A DNA stretch of 64,000 nucleotides from Deltaproteobacteria bacterium (GTDB lineage: Bacteria; Myxococcota; XYA12-FULL-58-9). The notes under the pieces are model-generated. The model had not been told where the DNA came from. It did no database searches and worked only from the letters and a program-made list of their open reading frames with translations. The stretch is taken from positions 124,001 to 188,000 of the forward strand of contig JACRCV010000091.1 of NCBI GenBank assembly GCA_016218825.1, written 5' to 3'. A program made the position numbers and the translations under genes. Below are positions 50,336 to 60,347 of the stretch, one piece after another; position 1 is the first letter of the stretch; each line of letters opens with the position of its first letter.

Positions 50336-53300
50336 TCATTCGACGACGACGCGGTCGCTCGCGGTTCGACCGAAGGTCTCCGGGTGGTACATCTCCTCGG
50401 CCTTGGCCGGCGGCACCACGAAGCTCCCGAGCGTCGTGGCGCGGGCGACGTAGTCGTAGCGGTACACGCCGTCCGCGAGCAGCGACGCGAACGCCTCGAC
50501 GCGCTCGTCGCGGAGGTTCTGGTGCTCGTACCACGGGCCCCGCCACCGGCCGCGGATCGCGCCGTCCTCCTCGTCGCCGGCCGCCAAGGTCGCGATCGGG
50601 ACGCGGCCGCTGACCTTCAACGCCGGGTTCGTGGGCTCGAGCCCCGCCGGCAGCTGGTCCACGAGCGCGACGTGATAGCGACGCGCCGGCGCCACCAACG
50701 TCAGGCGGACGCGCACCGTGGCCCCGGCCTTGATGTGCCAAACACCGTCGGCGCCTCTTCGCACCGCCGACGGGCTGCCGGTCGATTCGTAGCTCCGCAG
50801 CACGGTGAACCCCGCGTCGGCGGCCGCGAGCCCCAGGCTCTTCGGCGCGTAGCGCAGACCGATTCGGTAGTACAGCCGTCCGGGGCCGTGCTTCACGAGG
50901 AGAAGATCTCGAGCGCTGCCGCCCCCGAGCGCGGCCATCGGGATCTCGAGCTGGTGCCGCTCGGTGGTTCGACCCTTGAAGGTCACCGCGCCGGCGTAGC
51001 GGTCGCCGAGCCAGGTCTCCGCCACGAAGTCCGGGGTGACGGCCTCGAGCCGGGCGAAGTAGCGCTCGAGCGCCAGGAGCACGAACACGTCTTCCTGGGT
51101 GTTCTGCCAATGCCCCGCCTGCCGGTGGTCGAAGAGGCCGCGGACCAACTTCACCACCAGGTCGTTCTTGGGATCGGTCTCGACGAGCGCCGCCAAGATC
51201 ACGGCGTCGGCGCGCCGACTGCTGCGCATCGTCAGGTAGTCGCGATCCGACACCTCGGTCACGAACGCCGCCGTCGCCGCGGTCTCGGTCACCCGGTTCT
51301 TCAAGAACCGCTTCAAGCTCGAGAGCTCCTTCACCGAGCCCCGGTCGCTCGCGAGCACCGGCAGCAAGAACCCCAGCGCCTCGAGCGGCATCCCGGTCGG
51401 CCCGGCCTCGTTGAACACCGCGCGCCCCCGCGCCGCGCGCTCCTGCCCCATCAGGTGCAGGACGTAGAGCGCATACGCGGTCACCGCCCGGCGCTCCGCG
51501 GGCCAATCCCAAGTCGCCACGTGACTCTCGATCTGATCGAGGTAGCGCGTGCCGCCGGCGAGGAGCGCCTCCGGCACCGCAAAGCCTTTCTGCCGCGCCC
51601 GCCACAGCGCGTGGGTGACGTGGGTGGTGACGAAGGGCCAGGGATCGGAGTCGCGCCGCCACAGGCCGAAGCCGCCGTCGTCCTGCTGCATCCCCTGGAG
51701 CTTCTTCACGTCCCGCCCCACCGCCGCCATCAGCTCAAAGAGCGGCGGCAGCGCATCCCCGGCAAACGCCGGCAAGACGTCCTTGAGCGCCGCGATGCCC
51801 AAGATCCGCGACGCCAGCTGCTCCGAGCACTCAAAGCGATACGCCACCAGGCTGATGACCGCGTCGCTGAGCGCCGCCACCGCGGTCGCCGAGGTCTCGA
51901 CGCTCAGTCCCCCGAAGTCGGGGACCACGTCCGCCGGCGCCCGCACCGGCTGGCGGACCGCGCCGGCATCGACCTCGCCATAGGCGGCGAATGCCTCGGT
52001 GGTCGCCGGGGTGTAGACCGGCAGCTCGACGGTCGCGGCGTCCACGAACGCCCCCGCGACCCCGACGACGTCGAAGCGGGCGGTGCCCGGCAGCATCGCC
52101 GCCGCCGGCAGGCGCACCTCGCCGCGGTTCTTGGCCGCGACCTGCAGCCGCCGGCCGGCGCCGGCCAACAGCCGGGCGTTCTGGCCCCGCACCCCGACCT
52201 GCACTTCGAGCGGCCGCTCGGTCTGGTTCTGCACCACGACCCCGAGCTCGAACTGGTCGCCGAAGCTCAAGAAGCGCGGCGCCGCCGGGCGCACCATCAG
52301 CGGCAGGCGCGCGGTCAGCGTCGACTCCACCATGCCGAGCTCCCTGGCGCCCGCGGCAGCCACCGCCATGATTCGATAACGGCTGAGATTGTCCGGGAGC
52401 TTCACCCGCACCTCGGCCCGACCGCCGGCGTCGGTCGCGACCTCGGGCGCGAACACCGCCAATGGGTCGAAGGCGGTCCGCACCTTGACCGCCTTGGTCT
52501 CGCCGCCGCCGTTCTTCTTGCCGGTGCCGAGCATCGCCATCGCCTTCATCGGCGCGCCCGTCGTCATGATGTCGCCGACGCTCCCGCCGCCGCCCATCGA
52601 CCCGAGGATCCCGAGCGAGCGCACCCGGTCTGCCGCTGCGCCCTGCCCCGACCACGACGCCGCGGCATCCGCGAGCAGGACGTGGGCGCGGCTGTGGAGA
52701 TCTTGGGTGGCCGCGCCGCGCTCCGGGTAGAAGATCGCCATCGGATCGCGGAGCTCGTAGCCGGTGAGCGCCAGCACCGCCTCGTCCACCACCAGCACCG
52801 CGACCTCGGCGTTCGCGACCGGCCGGCGGCCGGCGTCCTCGACTCGCAGGTCAATCACGGTCTCCCCCCCGGGCTCGAGCTCCCGGGCACGCGGCGTGGC
52901 GGCGAGCGTCAGCCTCTGCGCGCTCGGCGGCACCCGAAGGTTCAGGCTGCCGGTCGCATAGGCCGGACGGCGAGCCCGACTCGGATCCGCGCTGCGGTCG
53001 CCGTCTACCGGCGCGCTCCCCACCACGTCCACCTGGACGCGCACGTTCGGCACGAAGCCGTCGCGGATCGGCACCTCGACGGTGGCGGTCGGCCCGCGCA
53101 GCTCGAAGGCCCGGGTCTCGAGGACGCCGTCCTTGCGGACGGTCAGCAGGCCCGCGGCGGGCGAGATCGGCGACTGCACCAGGATCGACACCGTGTCGCC
53201 GGGTCGCGGATCCGTGGCGCTCGGGATCAGCGTGACCTTCTCGGCCTCGAGGGTCTGCTTCGGCGGCAGCTTGCCGCCGCTGACCCAGATCTCGAGCTCG

Positions 53301-56300
53301 CTCTCGTTCGTGCGGCCGGCGTCGTCCGCGACCGTGGCGACGATGCGGTAGCGACCGCCGTCCGGGGTCTGAAACACGCACGCGACCGGCGCCGGCGTCG
53401 AGGTGACGGCGCATTCTTGCGGGTGCTCCTCTTTCTCTTTCCACACCCCGTCGTCGTTGACCCAGGCGAGATGCAGCGCCCGCATCGCGACCGGGCGCGC
53501 GGCGAGCGCGTTGCCCTCGACATCGGTGACGACGGCCTTGACGCGGATCGGGGTGTGCAGATCGACGAACGGCCGGTCGGTCTGCAGGCCGACGTAGGTC
53601 AGCGCCGCGTGCACCAGCAGGGTGGTCGCGGCGCTCCAGGTCTGTCGGTTCACGTCGACGACGCTGGCGGTGAGCGCGACGCTCTTGGCGCGGCGCGGCT
53701 CGACCCGGGTGAAGTCGAGCCCGAGGGTGTGTGCGCCGTCCGCCCCGGTCTGAGCGGCGAAGGTCTTGGCCTCGCCGCCGCCGCGGGACTCGCGCCGCAC
53801 CCACCACGGGCGGTAGCTACCGAAGGTGAAGTCGCCGCGGTTCGGCGGCGTGAAATCGGCGTCGGCGCTCGTCGCGGTCCAGGTGACCTCGGCGAACGGC
53901 AACCCACCGCCGGCGTAGTACGACGCGGCGACGGTGGCGCTGGCCTTACGACCGATGACGTGCGGACCGGCGTCGGCCTTCACCGTCACCTCGAACTCCG
54001 GCCGACGAAACTCGGCGACCTCGAAGCGATGCGTCGTCGACGCGCCGTCGGTGTCGCCGCCGAGCGTCAGCTCGACGGTCGCCGGCCCGAGGCTCATGCG
54101 GTCGGAGAGCCTCAGCGCCAAATCGAAGCCCGCGAGCGCGTTCAAGCGCCGCTCCCCTTTTTGGACCGTGTTGCCCCGCGCGTCGACGAGCTTGAACGCC
54201 AGCGAGCGCCCCGCCAGCGCCGGCAGCTCCAGGTCGCCGGTCTCGTCGAAGCGCCGCTGGCGCAGCCAGCCTTTGAGGTGGACCTCTTCGTTCGGGCGAT
54301 AGATGCCGCGGTCGTCGATCACGTACCACAGGAGCTCCGGCGTGATCTCCCGCCGCACCCAGCCGTTGCCCGACTCCCACCACGAGGTGCTCTCCGGCAG
54401 GATCGCGACGTCGGTGCCGTCGGTCGCGACCAGGATCTCCCGCCGCCCCTCCTTGACCGCCACCCGTCCCCGCCGCCCCTTGGCGAGCCGTCGCTTCGCG
54501 CCGCTCTCCGGCTCGGTCGCGACCGGGAGCGGCAGGGTCCCGAGGCCGCCGGCGTCGGACACCACCGTCGCGCCCGCCTGCAGCAAGGTGAGCGTCGCCC
54601 CCGCGACCGGGGTGCCGTCGGCGAGCCGCGTCACCCAAGCCACCGCCTCGGCGTGGTCGACGAACGCCGCGAGCCCAAGGCCGGTGACCTGGATCCAGCT
54701 GCGGATCACCTTGCGGCTGTCGTGCGGCGGCGGCAAGTCGAGCTGCTCGACGACCGCGATCACCTGCCCGACCCCGTTGTCGAGCGCCGGCCGCAGATCG
54801 ATCGAGGTCTCGACCATCTCGTCTGGCGCCGCGGCAACCTGCACCACCTGGTCGTAGACCTGCGCCCCGGGCATCCTCGGCGCACCGGCCCCCGAACCCT
54901 CCTCCATCGCCGCGGCGAAGGCGTAGAAGTCGGCGGCGGTCACCTTGTAGAGCCGCACCCTGAGCTTGCTGTGATTGACCGAGAACACCGAGTAGTGGCC
55001 GCGCCGCGCCGGATCGAGGACCACGAACCCCTCGCGCGCCGCCAGCAACTGCGGCCGGGCGGCGCCGACCTCGATCTCCCGGAGGTCGTCTTTGCCGAGG
55101 GTCTGGCCGAACTGATCCCTGATGTCCTTCGAGAGCTTGATCCGATAACGGGTGCGCGCCTTGGTGCGGCCTTCGAGGCGGAGCTGATTCCAGGCGACCG
55201 TGGCCTGCAGCGCCTCGACCGCGGGCTCGATCTCGACCAGGCGCGGCGCGAACCGCCCGGGGTCCAGCGGGTTGTTGAATTCGATGTTGAACGGCCACTG
55301 CGGGCGGCACTCCGCGAACGACCAGCCGCAGCGCTGCCGCACCACCGCGAGCGGCGCGTAGGTCGAGAGCTCGAAGCGCGCCGCGCGGGTGGTCTTCTTC
55401 GGCCCCTCGAGCGACCCCAGCCCGGCCGCCACCGTGACCACGATCGTCGCCGCCGCCGGCAGCGCCTCGCCGGGCGTCAAGACCGCGAACCGGCCGACAA
55501 CGGCCTCCTTGACGAGCGCCGCCAACTCCCGTCGGTCGGCGATCTCGCCGGCGCTCGCCGGACGGGGGGCGGCGAGCTTCTTCCCTTGCACCGTGAGCGA
55601 GGTCTGCGCCGCGACCGCGCGCGGATCCACCAGCTGGTCGAAGCCGAGGAAGATCAGAGAGTCGGTGCGCTGCGGCCCACCCTCCGGATACCTGCGCACC
55701 AAGCGCGGCGCCGGGGTCTCGAAGCTGAAGCTCCTACCGACCGCCAGGACGCCGCCGACCGCGGAGCGCGTCCCGGCGGGAACGTCGAGCCGGTACTCGG
55801 TCGCCATCGGTAGGCGCTCGCCGGCCTCGAACAGCAGGGTCTTGGTGCCGACCCAACGCCAGGCGCCGCCGCTCGGCAGCGGTGTGAGCTGCACCGGCAC
55901 CTCGCTCGCAACGAGCGCCGCCATCGAGGTCACCGCGACCATCGGCTGTGAGAACGTGATCGCGCACTGTGGCGCCACCGCCACCGCCCCGTCGGGCGCG
56001 ACCCGCACGACCTCGAGCGCCCCGACCGTCGCCGCGGCGGGCGGCGTGACGGAGGACGGCGGCGGAAACGTCTCGGCGACGAGCGCGCCGCTGGTCTCCG
56101 GGGGCAGCGAGCGCTCCCGGAACGCGAAGCTCTTGGTGGCCGGCGCTGGGGTCGCGGGCAGGCGGCCAAGGAGGCTCGCGGTCTCGGCGTCGCTCGTTGG
56201 CATCGCCGGCACCGCCGGCGGCGGTGCGAGCTCGAGCGGCACCGGGCTGCCTTCGGACAGCTCGATGTCGAGGCCGGGTGTCATGTCGCGCTCGCGGCTC

Positions 56301-56404
56301 GCGCTTGGCGTCGTGGCCGATGGCGGCGGCGTCGCGGCCGCGGGCTCGATGCAACCGGAGAGCAAGGCGAGGCCTGGAGCCAGGAGTCGCAGACGGGTTC
56401 GCAT
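50336..56404 (-). CDS. Bacterial alpha-2-macroglobulin-like protein with thioester
   Basis: A 2022-residue lipoprotein (lipobox LLSGC) and the largest gene in the window. The N-terminal third contains MG-type beta-sandwich domains (PTEYRLDVPAGTRSAVGG). Mid-protein lies a bait-like stretch (MGGGGSVGDIMTTGAPMKAM) before a segment common to A2M (LPDNLSRYRIMAVA). The thioester site is present: ECSEQ (Cys1526 to Gln1529), the residues that form the trap bond. A helical barrel with Trp/Gly-rich repeats (DGGFGLWRRDSDPW) follows. It would trap foreign proteases in the periplasm. AGGAG precedes the ATG. No penicillin-binding protein PbpC gene is next to it. Confidence 0.92.
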   Translation of the reverse strand: MRTRLRLLAPGLALLSGCIEPAAATPPPSATTPSASRERDMTPGLDIELSEGSPVPLELAPPPAVPAMPTSDAETASLLGRLPATPAPATKSFAFRERSLPPETSGALVAETFPPPSSVTPPAAATVGALEVVRVAPDGAVAVAPQCAITFSQPMVAVTSMAALVASEVPVQLTPLPSGGAWRWVGTKTLLFEAGERLPMATEYRLDVPAGTRSAVGGVLAVGRSFSFETPAPRLVRRYPEGGPQRTDSLIFLGFDQLVDPRAVAAQTSLTVQGKKLAAPRPASAGEIADRRELAALVKEAVVGRFAVLTPGEALPAAATIVVTVAAGLGSLEGPKKTTRAARFELSTYAPLAVVRQRCGWSFAECRPQWPFNIEFNNPLDPGRFAPRLVEIEPAVEALQATVAWNQLRLEGRTKARTRYRIKLSKDIRDQFGQTLGKDDLREIEVGAARPQLLAAREGFVVLDPARRGHYSVFSVNHSKLRVRLYKVTAADFYAFAAAMEEGSGAGAPRMPGAQVYDQVVQVAAAPDEMVETSIDLRPALDNGVGQVIAVVEQLDLPPPHDSRKVIRSWIQVTGLGLAAFVDHAEAVAWVTRLADGTPVAGATLTLLQAGATVVSDAGGLGTLPLPVATEPESGAKRRLAKGRRGRVAVKEGRREILVATDGTDVAILPESTSWWESGNGWVRREITPELLWYVIDDRGIYRPNEEVHLKGWLRQRRFDETGDLELPALAGRSLAFKLVDARGNTVQKGERRLNALAGFDLALRLSDRMSLGPATVELTLGGDTDGASTTHRFEVAEFRRPEFEVTVKADAGPHVIGRKASATVAASYYAGGGLPFAEVTWTATSADADFTPPNRGDFTFGSYRPWWVRRESRGGGEAKTFAAQTGADGAHTLGLDFTRVEPRRAKSVALTASVVDVNRQTWSAATTLLVHAALTYVGLQTDRPFVDLHTPIRVKAVVTDVEGNALAARPVAMRALHLAWVNDDGVWKEKEEHPQECAVTSTPAPVACVFQTPDGGRYRIVATVADDAGRTNESELEIWVSGGKLPPKQTLEAEKVTLIPSATDPRPGDTVSILVQSPISPAAGLLTVRKDGVLETRAFELRGPTATVEVPIRDGFVPNVRVQVDVVGSAPVDGDRSADPSRARRPAYATGSLNLRVPPSAQRLTLAATPRARELEPGGETVIDLRVEDAGRRPVANAEVAVLVVDEAVLALTGYELRDPMAIFYPERGAATQDLHSRAHVLLADAAASWSGQGAAADRVRSLGILGSMGGGGSVGDIMTTGAPMKAMAMLGTGKKNGGGETKAVKVRTAFDPLAVFAPEVATDAGGRAEVRVKLPDNLSRYRIMAVAAAGARELGMVESTLTARLPLMVRPAAPRFLSFGDQFELGVVVQNQTERPLEVQVGVRGQNARLLAGAGRRLQVAAKNRGEVRLPAAAMLPGTARFDVVGVAGAFVDAATVELPVYTPATTEAFAAYGEVDAGAVRQPVRAPADVVPDFGGLSVETSATAVAALSDAVISLVAYRFECSEQLASRILGIAALKDVLPAFAGDALPPLFELMAAVGRDVKKLQGMQQDDGGFGLWRRDSDPWPFVTTHVTHALWRARQKGFAVPEALLAGGTRYLDQIESHVATWDWPAERRAVTAYALYVLHLMGQERAARGRAVFNEAGPTGMPLEALGFLLPVLASDRGSVKELSSLKRFLKNRVTETAATAAFVTEVSDRDYLTMRSSRRADAVILAALVETDPKNDLVVKLVRGLFDHRQAGHWQNTQEDVFVLLALERYFARLEAVTPDFVAETWLGDRYAGAVTFKGRTTERHQLEIPMAALGGGSARDLLLVKHGPGRLYYRIGLRYAPKSLGLAAADAGFTVLRSYESTGSPSAVRRGADGVWHIKAGATVRVRLTLVAPARRYHVALVDQLPAGLEPTNPALKVSGRVPIATLAAGDEEDGAIRGRWRGPWYEHQNLRDERVEAFASLLADGVYRYDYVARATTLGSFVVPPAKAEEMYHPETFGRTASDRVVVE

Positions 56405-56508
56405 GGGCAGATCTCCTCGGGGCCGAGGCCAGACGCTACGCCAGATCGCGGACCGACGCCACGCGCGGCCTTGTCACGCCCGCGACCCTCACCGATGATG
56501 CCGCCGTC

Positions 56509-57099
56509 ATGCCCCACCGCCTGGACGCGCAGCTCGAATTCCTCGCCGAGATCGACAAGCTCAAGTCGATCCTGCGCCAGAACCTGGTCGGCGACCGGTC
56601 GCGCCGCGAGAACAGCGCCGAGCACTCCTGGCACCTCGGGGTCGTTGCCTGTTGCCTCGCCGAGTATGCGCAGGAGCCCGTCGACCTGCTCGTGGTCGTC
56701 AAGACCGTCCTGATCCACGACCTGGTCGAGATCGACGCCGGCGACACCTTCAGCTACGACCCGAGCCCGAAGGCGGCGAAGGTGGCGCGCGAGGCCGAAG
56801 CCGCCAACCGCCTGTTCGCCCTCCTCCCTGACGACCAGCGCCGCGAGTGGCGGGCGCTGTGGCAGGCCTTCGAAGACGGCAGCACCGCCGAGGGGCGCTT
56901 CGCGCGGGTCATCGATCGGCTCCAGCCCCTGATCCTGCACGACCTGACCGGCGGCCCGGTCTGGAAGGCCCACCAGGTCAAGCGCAGCCAGGTCGTCGCC
57001 CGCGTCGGTGTCATCGAGACCTGCGCGCCGGCGCTCTGGCCCTGGGTCGAGGCGCTCCTCGAGCGCGCCACCCGTGACGGCTGGCTCGTCGATGCTTAG
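56509..57099 (+). CDS. HD-domain phosphohydrolase, YfbR/HDDC2-like
   Basis: A 196-residue HD-superfamily protein. Metal-binding residues: ENSAEHSWHLG (His), LIHDLVEIDAGD (HD pair) and later Asp in a helix (RVIDRLQP). These and the size match 5'-deoxynucleotidases of the YfbR/HDDC2 group. Frame starts upstream are possible, but homology begins at MPHRLDAQLEFL; no strong ribosome-binding site was found. Cytoplasmic nucleotide house-cleaning is the usual role. Confidence 0.87.
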   Translation: MPHRLDAQLEFLAEIDKLKSILRQNLVGDRSRRENSAEHSWHLGVVACCLAEYAQEPVDLLVVVKTVLIHDLVEIDAGDTFSYDPSPKAAKVAREAEAANRLFALLPDDQRREWRALWQAFEDGSTAEGRFARVIDRLQPLILHDLTGGPVWKAHQVKRSQVVARVGVIETCAPALWPWVEALLERATRDGWLVDA

Positions 57100-57169
57100 A
57101 TCATTCGCAGCCGTCGAAAACCGGCAACGGTCGCCGAATCCGGGGCGATAACGATCCGTTGGGAAGTAG

Positions 57170-58351
57170 GTGATCGCAGTGCAGCTCTCAGCAGCGGCGG
57201 GGAGGGAGCCCGTGGCCTTGGCCCCGGCGCCACCGATGACAGCGGACGACGGGGGCTATGCCCGCAAAGAATGGTTCGTCGCCGTCGACGGCATCGAGGT
57301 CGGCCCGCTGGACCTCGCCGAGGTCGAAACGCGCGTCCACGCCGGCGAGCTCGGCCCCGAGTCACTGGCCTGGCGCCCGGGGATGAGCGACTGGCAGCAG
57401 CTCACGAACGTCCCGGAGCTCGCGGCGCTGTCGACCCGATCGGCGCCGGCCCCGGCCAATCTGCCCCCGGTGCAGTGGCGCTCGGACAACGCCCTGAGCC
57501 TCTCCGACCTCGTGGCGCGCGAGCTCACCGACGACGCGCCGGCCGCCCCGCCAGAGTCCGCGGCACCCATCGCGAGCCACCTCGGCCTGCCGGACCTGAC
57601 GAGCCTCGGTTTTGGCGCCGGCCAGGCCGTCGACAGCGGTTGGGGGATCCCGTCGGCGAACGACGGTTGGGCGGTCCCGGTCGCCCTGTGGCCCCAGACC
57701 CGCTCTACCGCTCCAGCCGCGCAATCGGCCCCCACGCTCCTCATCGCCGGGCTCGGCCTCCTCATCGTCGTCTTGGGCGCCACCGTCGGCGTGCTCCTCG
57801 CAACCAGACGCGCACCACCGCCGGTCGTGGCGCCGCCACCCGCAGCCGCGGCGATGCCGGCGATGCCCCTCGTCGTCCCGACCGCGGTCACTCCCACGCC
57901 ACCCGCGCCGGACGCCAAACCAACGACACCGGCGACTGCGACCCCGACCCCTGCCGCCCCCGTCGCGACCCCGACCCCGAAGACCGGACCGCCGCGCCCC
58001 CGCAAAGCCGACGCACCGCGCGCCGCCGCCCGCGCCTCGGAAGAGGAAGACGAGGACTTGAGCCCGCAACAGATCTTCGCTGCGGTCAAGGCGAACGCCC
58101 AGAGCCTCGCGCCCTGCATCCGCGCCGCCCGCGCCGAGGGCGAGCTCCAGGCCGGTCCGCTGCGGCTCATCTTGGCGTGGACCATCACCCCGGCCGGCAA
58201 CACCCAGAACCAGCGCCTGACCGGGCCGAGCGAGCTCGTCGACACCACGATGGCCGGGTGCCTGGCCGCGAAGATGCGGCACTGGACCTTCCCGCGCGCC
58301 TCAGAGCCGTCGACGGTCCGTAACTTCCCGCTGCCGCTGACCGTGCGCTAG
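57170..58351 (+). CDS. GYF_2 / transmembrane / AgmX-PglI-type protein
   Basis: A 393-residue protein. Residues ~33-90 form a GYF_2 domain (EWFVAVDGIEVGPLDLAEV, SLAWRPGMSDWQQL). One transmembrane helix (TLLIAGLGLLIVVLGATVGVLLA) divides it from a Pro/Thr/Ala linker and a C-terminal AgmX/PglI-like domain (AAVKANAQSLAPCIRAA, LAWTITPAGNTQNQ, CLAAKMRHWTFPR). In myxobacteria this architecture is linked to gliding motility or cell-envelope trafficking machinery. It is probably mono-cistronic and starts at a GTG. Confidence 0.82.
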   Translation: MIAVQLSAAAGREPVALAPAPPMTADDGGYARKEWFVAVDGIEVGPLDLAEVETRVHAGELGPESLAWRPGMSDWQQLTNVPELAALSTRSAPAPANLPPVQWRSDNALSLSDLVARELTDDAPAAPPESAAPIASHLGLPDLTSLGFGAGQAVDSGWGIPSANDGWAVPVALWPQTRSTAPAAQSAPTLLIAGLGLLIVVLGATVGVLLATRRAPPPVVAPPPAAAAMPAMPLVVPTAVTPTPPAPDAKPTTPATATPTPAAPVATPTPKTGPPRPRKADAPRAAARASEEEDEDLSPQQIFAAVKANAQSLAPCIRAARAEGELQAGPLRLILAWTITPAGNTQNQRLTGPSELVDTTMAGCLAAKMRHWTFPRASEPSTVRNFPLPLTVR

Positions 58352-58392
58352 CAACAGCGCGACCGCAACCGGCCACGCCGGCGCGCCTGGTC

Positions 58393-59685
58393 CTAGACCT
58401 CTGCCAGCGCTTTGGCGAGCGACGTGGTCGCGGCCCGGACCGCCGGCCAACCTGCGCCCAACACCGCAGCGGCGATCGCGGCGACGACGCCCACCGCATC
58501 GAGCCAACCCGGAATCGCGAAGAAGCTCTCCGGCTTGAACGGAAAATCCGGTAGCCAGCGCGTCGCCGCCCAATCGATGCCCGCTGCCCCGAGGTGCGCG
58601 GCCGCGACTCCGAACAGGCCACCGCAAGCGCCGAGGAGCGCCGCTTGCGCCAGCACGATCAACACCAGGTCGACCTTCCGCGCCCCGACCGCGCGTAGCA
58701 CCGCGAGCTCGCGGCGCCGCTCCGAGAGCGAGGCGAAGAAGCTGTGGGCGATGTTCATCGCGGCGAGCGCCAGCACCAACAACCCCACCAGGCTCGCGAG
58801 CAGAGTCAGCGCGGTGAGGATGTCGCTGGTGCGCGCCGCGGTCTCGTCCACCGCCAGGCCCATCGCCCGCACCGCCGCCGTGATCTGGGGCACGGCCGCG
58901 GGCGTGCGCGCCGCGACCAGGATCGAGGCGTAGGTCTCCGCGCCGCCGTCGGCGTCGCCGTAGGTGGCGAGCAGCCGCCGGGCGGTCTCGAGCGGCACCG
59001 TGATCCCGAAGCGCATCGCGAAGCGCGACACCCCGACGATGCGACCCCGCTCGACCCCGGTGTGCTTGGCGCCGCGGCTGCCGAGCATCAACGAGCGCCC
59101 GAACACCAGCTCGAACTCGAAGCCCTTGAGCGTCTGGGTGCCGAGCCTCGGGGTGCCGAGCGCCGGCGCCACCGAGCCGTTGTAGACCTCGAGGAGCTGG
59201 TCGGAGACCACCACCGGCACCACCCCGGGCAGGTCGGCGAACTCGGGCCCGACCTCGGGGACCACGAGCTCGGTGGGCAGCGCGGTCATGAACAGATCGG
59301 TGTAGAGGTCGCGGCCGAACACCCGCGCCCCGCCGCGGGCGCCCATCGGCAGCTTGACCTCGAGCTTGGGGTAGGCGGCGCCGACGCCGGCCATCGCTTG
59401 CAGCCGGGCCAGGGTCTCGGCGTTCAGCACCGGCGCGCCGAACAGCGATCCGGTACCGACGCTGAACAGACCGAGATCGACGGTGCGCGGCACGACCTCG
59501 ATGGTGTCGACCGGGAGGCGCCGCACCACCCCCTTCAAGATCGCGTCTTGCGCCCCGAGGCCCAGACCGACGATGATCACCAGCACCGTGACCCCGAGCC
59601 CGATGCCGGCGGCGGAGATCGTGGCGCGACCGCGCGCCGCGACCAGATCCCGCCCCGCGAGCGCCAACGAGCCGGCGAGCCTCAT
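58393..59685 (-). CDS. MacB/FtsX-like ABC transporter permease
   Basis: A 430-residue inner-membrane protein: one hydrophobic helix at the start (SAAGIGLGVTVLVIIVGLGLGA), a large periplasmic domain (residues ~60-290), then three helices near the C-terminus (LTLLASLVGLLVLALAAMNIA, LVLIVLAQAALLGACGGLFGVAAA, AVGVVAAIAAAVLGAGW) with the FtsX signature around SERRRELAVLRAVGA. It starts at an ATGA overlap with the ATPase gene. Together with the ATPase it resembles MacB/LolCE-type lipoprotein or peptide export systems. Confidence 0.88.
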   Translation of the reverse strand: MRLAGSLALAGRDLVAARGRATISAAGIGLGVTVLVIIVGLGLGAQDAILKGVVRRLPVDTIEVVPRTVDLGLFSVGTGSLFGAPVLNAETLARLQAMAGVGAAYPKLEVKLPMGARGGARVFGRDLYTDLFMTALPTELVVPEVGPEFADLPGVVPVVVSDQLLEVYNGSVAPALGTPRLGTQTLKGFEFELVFGRSLMLGSRGAKHTGVERGRIVGVSRFAMRFGITVPLETARRLLATYGDADGGAETYASILVAARTPAAVPQITAAVRAMGLAVDETAARTSDILTALTLLASLVGLLVLALAAMNIAHSFFASLSERRRELAVLRAVGARKVDLVLIVLAQAALLGACGGLFGVAAAHLGAAGIDWAATRWLPDFPFKPESFFAIPGWLDAVGVVAAIAAAVLGAGWPAVRAATTSLAKALAEV

Positions 59686-60347
59686 CGCAGCCTGCCCCCC
59701 AGCAACCGGATGGTGCGATGCGCGGTGTGGGCGATGGCGTCGTCGTGGGTCGCGACCAACAGCGCCACGCCCTCGGCGGTCAGGCGGTTGAAGAGGTCCA
59801 AGATCTCCGAGGCGGTCTCGCGATCGAGGTTGCCGGTCGGCTCGTCGCACAACACGACCTTGGGCCGGGAGTAGAGCGCCCGAGCGATCGCCACCCGCTG
59901 CCGCTCGCCCCCGGAGAGCGTCGCCGGACGGCGCCGGACCTTGTCACCGAGGCCGAGCTCCTCGAGGATGCGCACCGCGCGTGCCGGCTCCGCGCCGTTC
60001 GCGCCGAAGCGCGCCGGCAGCAGCACGTTGTCCAAAGCGCTCAGGTGACCGAGGAGGTTATAGCTCTGGAACACGAACCCGAGCGTGCCGTTGCGCAGCG
60101 CGGCGAGCTCGCGGTCCGAGAGGCCCTCGAGCGCGGTGCCTGCCACGCGCACGCTGCCTTGGTAGTCCGCGTCCAGACCCCCGAGGATGTGCAACAACGT
60201 GCTCTTGCCGCAACCGGAAGGCCCGAGGAGCGCCAGCCGCTCGCCGGCCTCGATCGTCAGGCTGACGTCGTGCAGAATCGTCGCCTCCCGGTCTCCGTCC
60301 CAAACCGAGCGCGTGACGCCGCGCGCCTCGAGCAGCGGCTCGCTCAC
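59682..60347 (-). CDS. LolD/MacB-like ABC transporter ATPase
   Basis: A 221-residue protein with Walker A GPSGCGKST, Q-loop FVFQSYNLL, signature TLSGGERQRVAIARAL, Walker B VVLCDEPTGNLD and switch His in VATHDDA. The FQSYNLL and DEPTGNLD patterns place it in the MacB/LolD group. The GTG start overlaps the stop of the lipoprotein gene upstream (GTGA) and its stop overlaps the permease start (ATGA). Three-gene coupling implies one transporter. Confidence 0.93.
   Translation of the reverse strand: MSEPLLEARGVTRSVWDGDREATILHDVSLTIEAGERLALLGPSGCGKSTLLHILGGLDADYQGSVRVAGTALEGLSDRELAALRNGTLGFVFQSYNLLGHLSALDNVLLPARFGANGAEPARAVRILEELGLGDKVRRRPATLSGGERQRVAIARALYSRPKVVLCDEPTGNLDRETASEILDLFNRLTAEGVALLVATHDDAIAHTAHRTIRLLGGRLR

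Noticed and set aside
50384-55813. 1809-codon plus-strand frame inside the alpha-2-macroglobulin gene
   Set aside because: No motifs, Arg/His-rich; the minus strand shows the thioester and lipobox.
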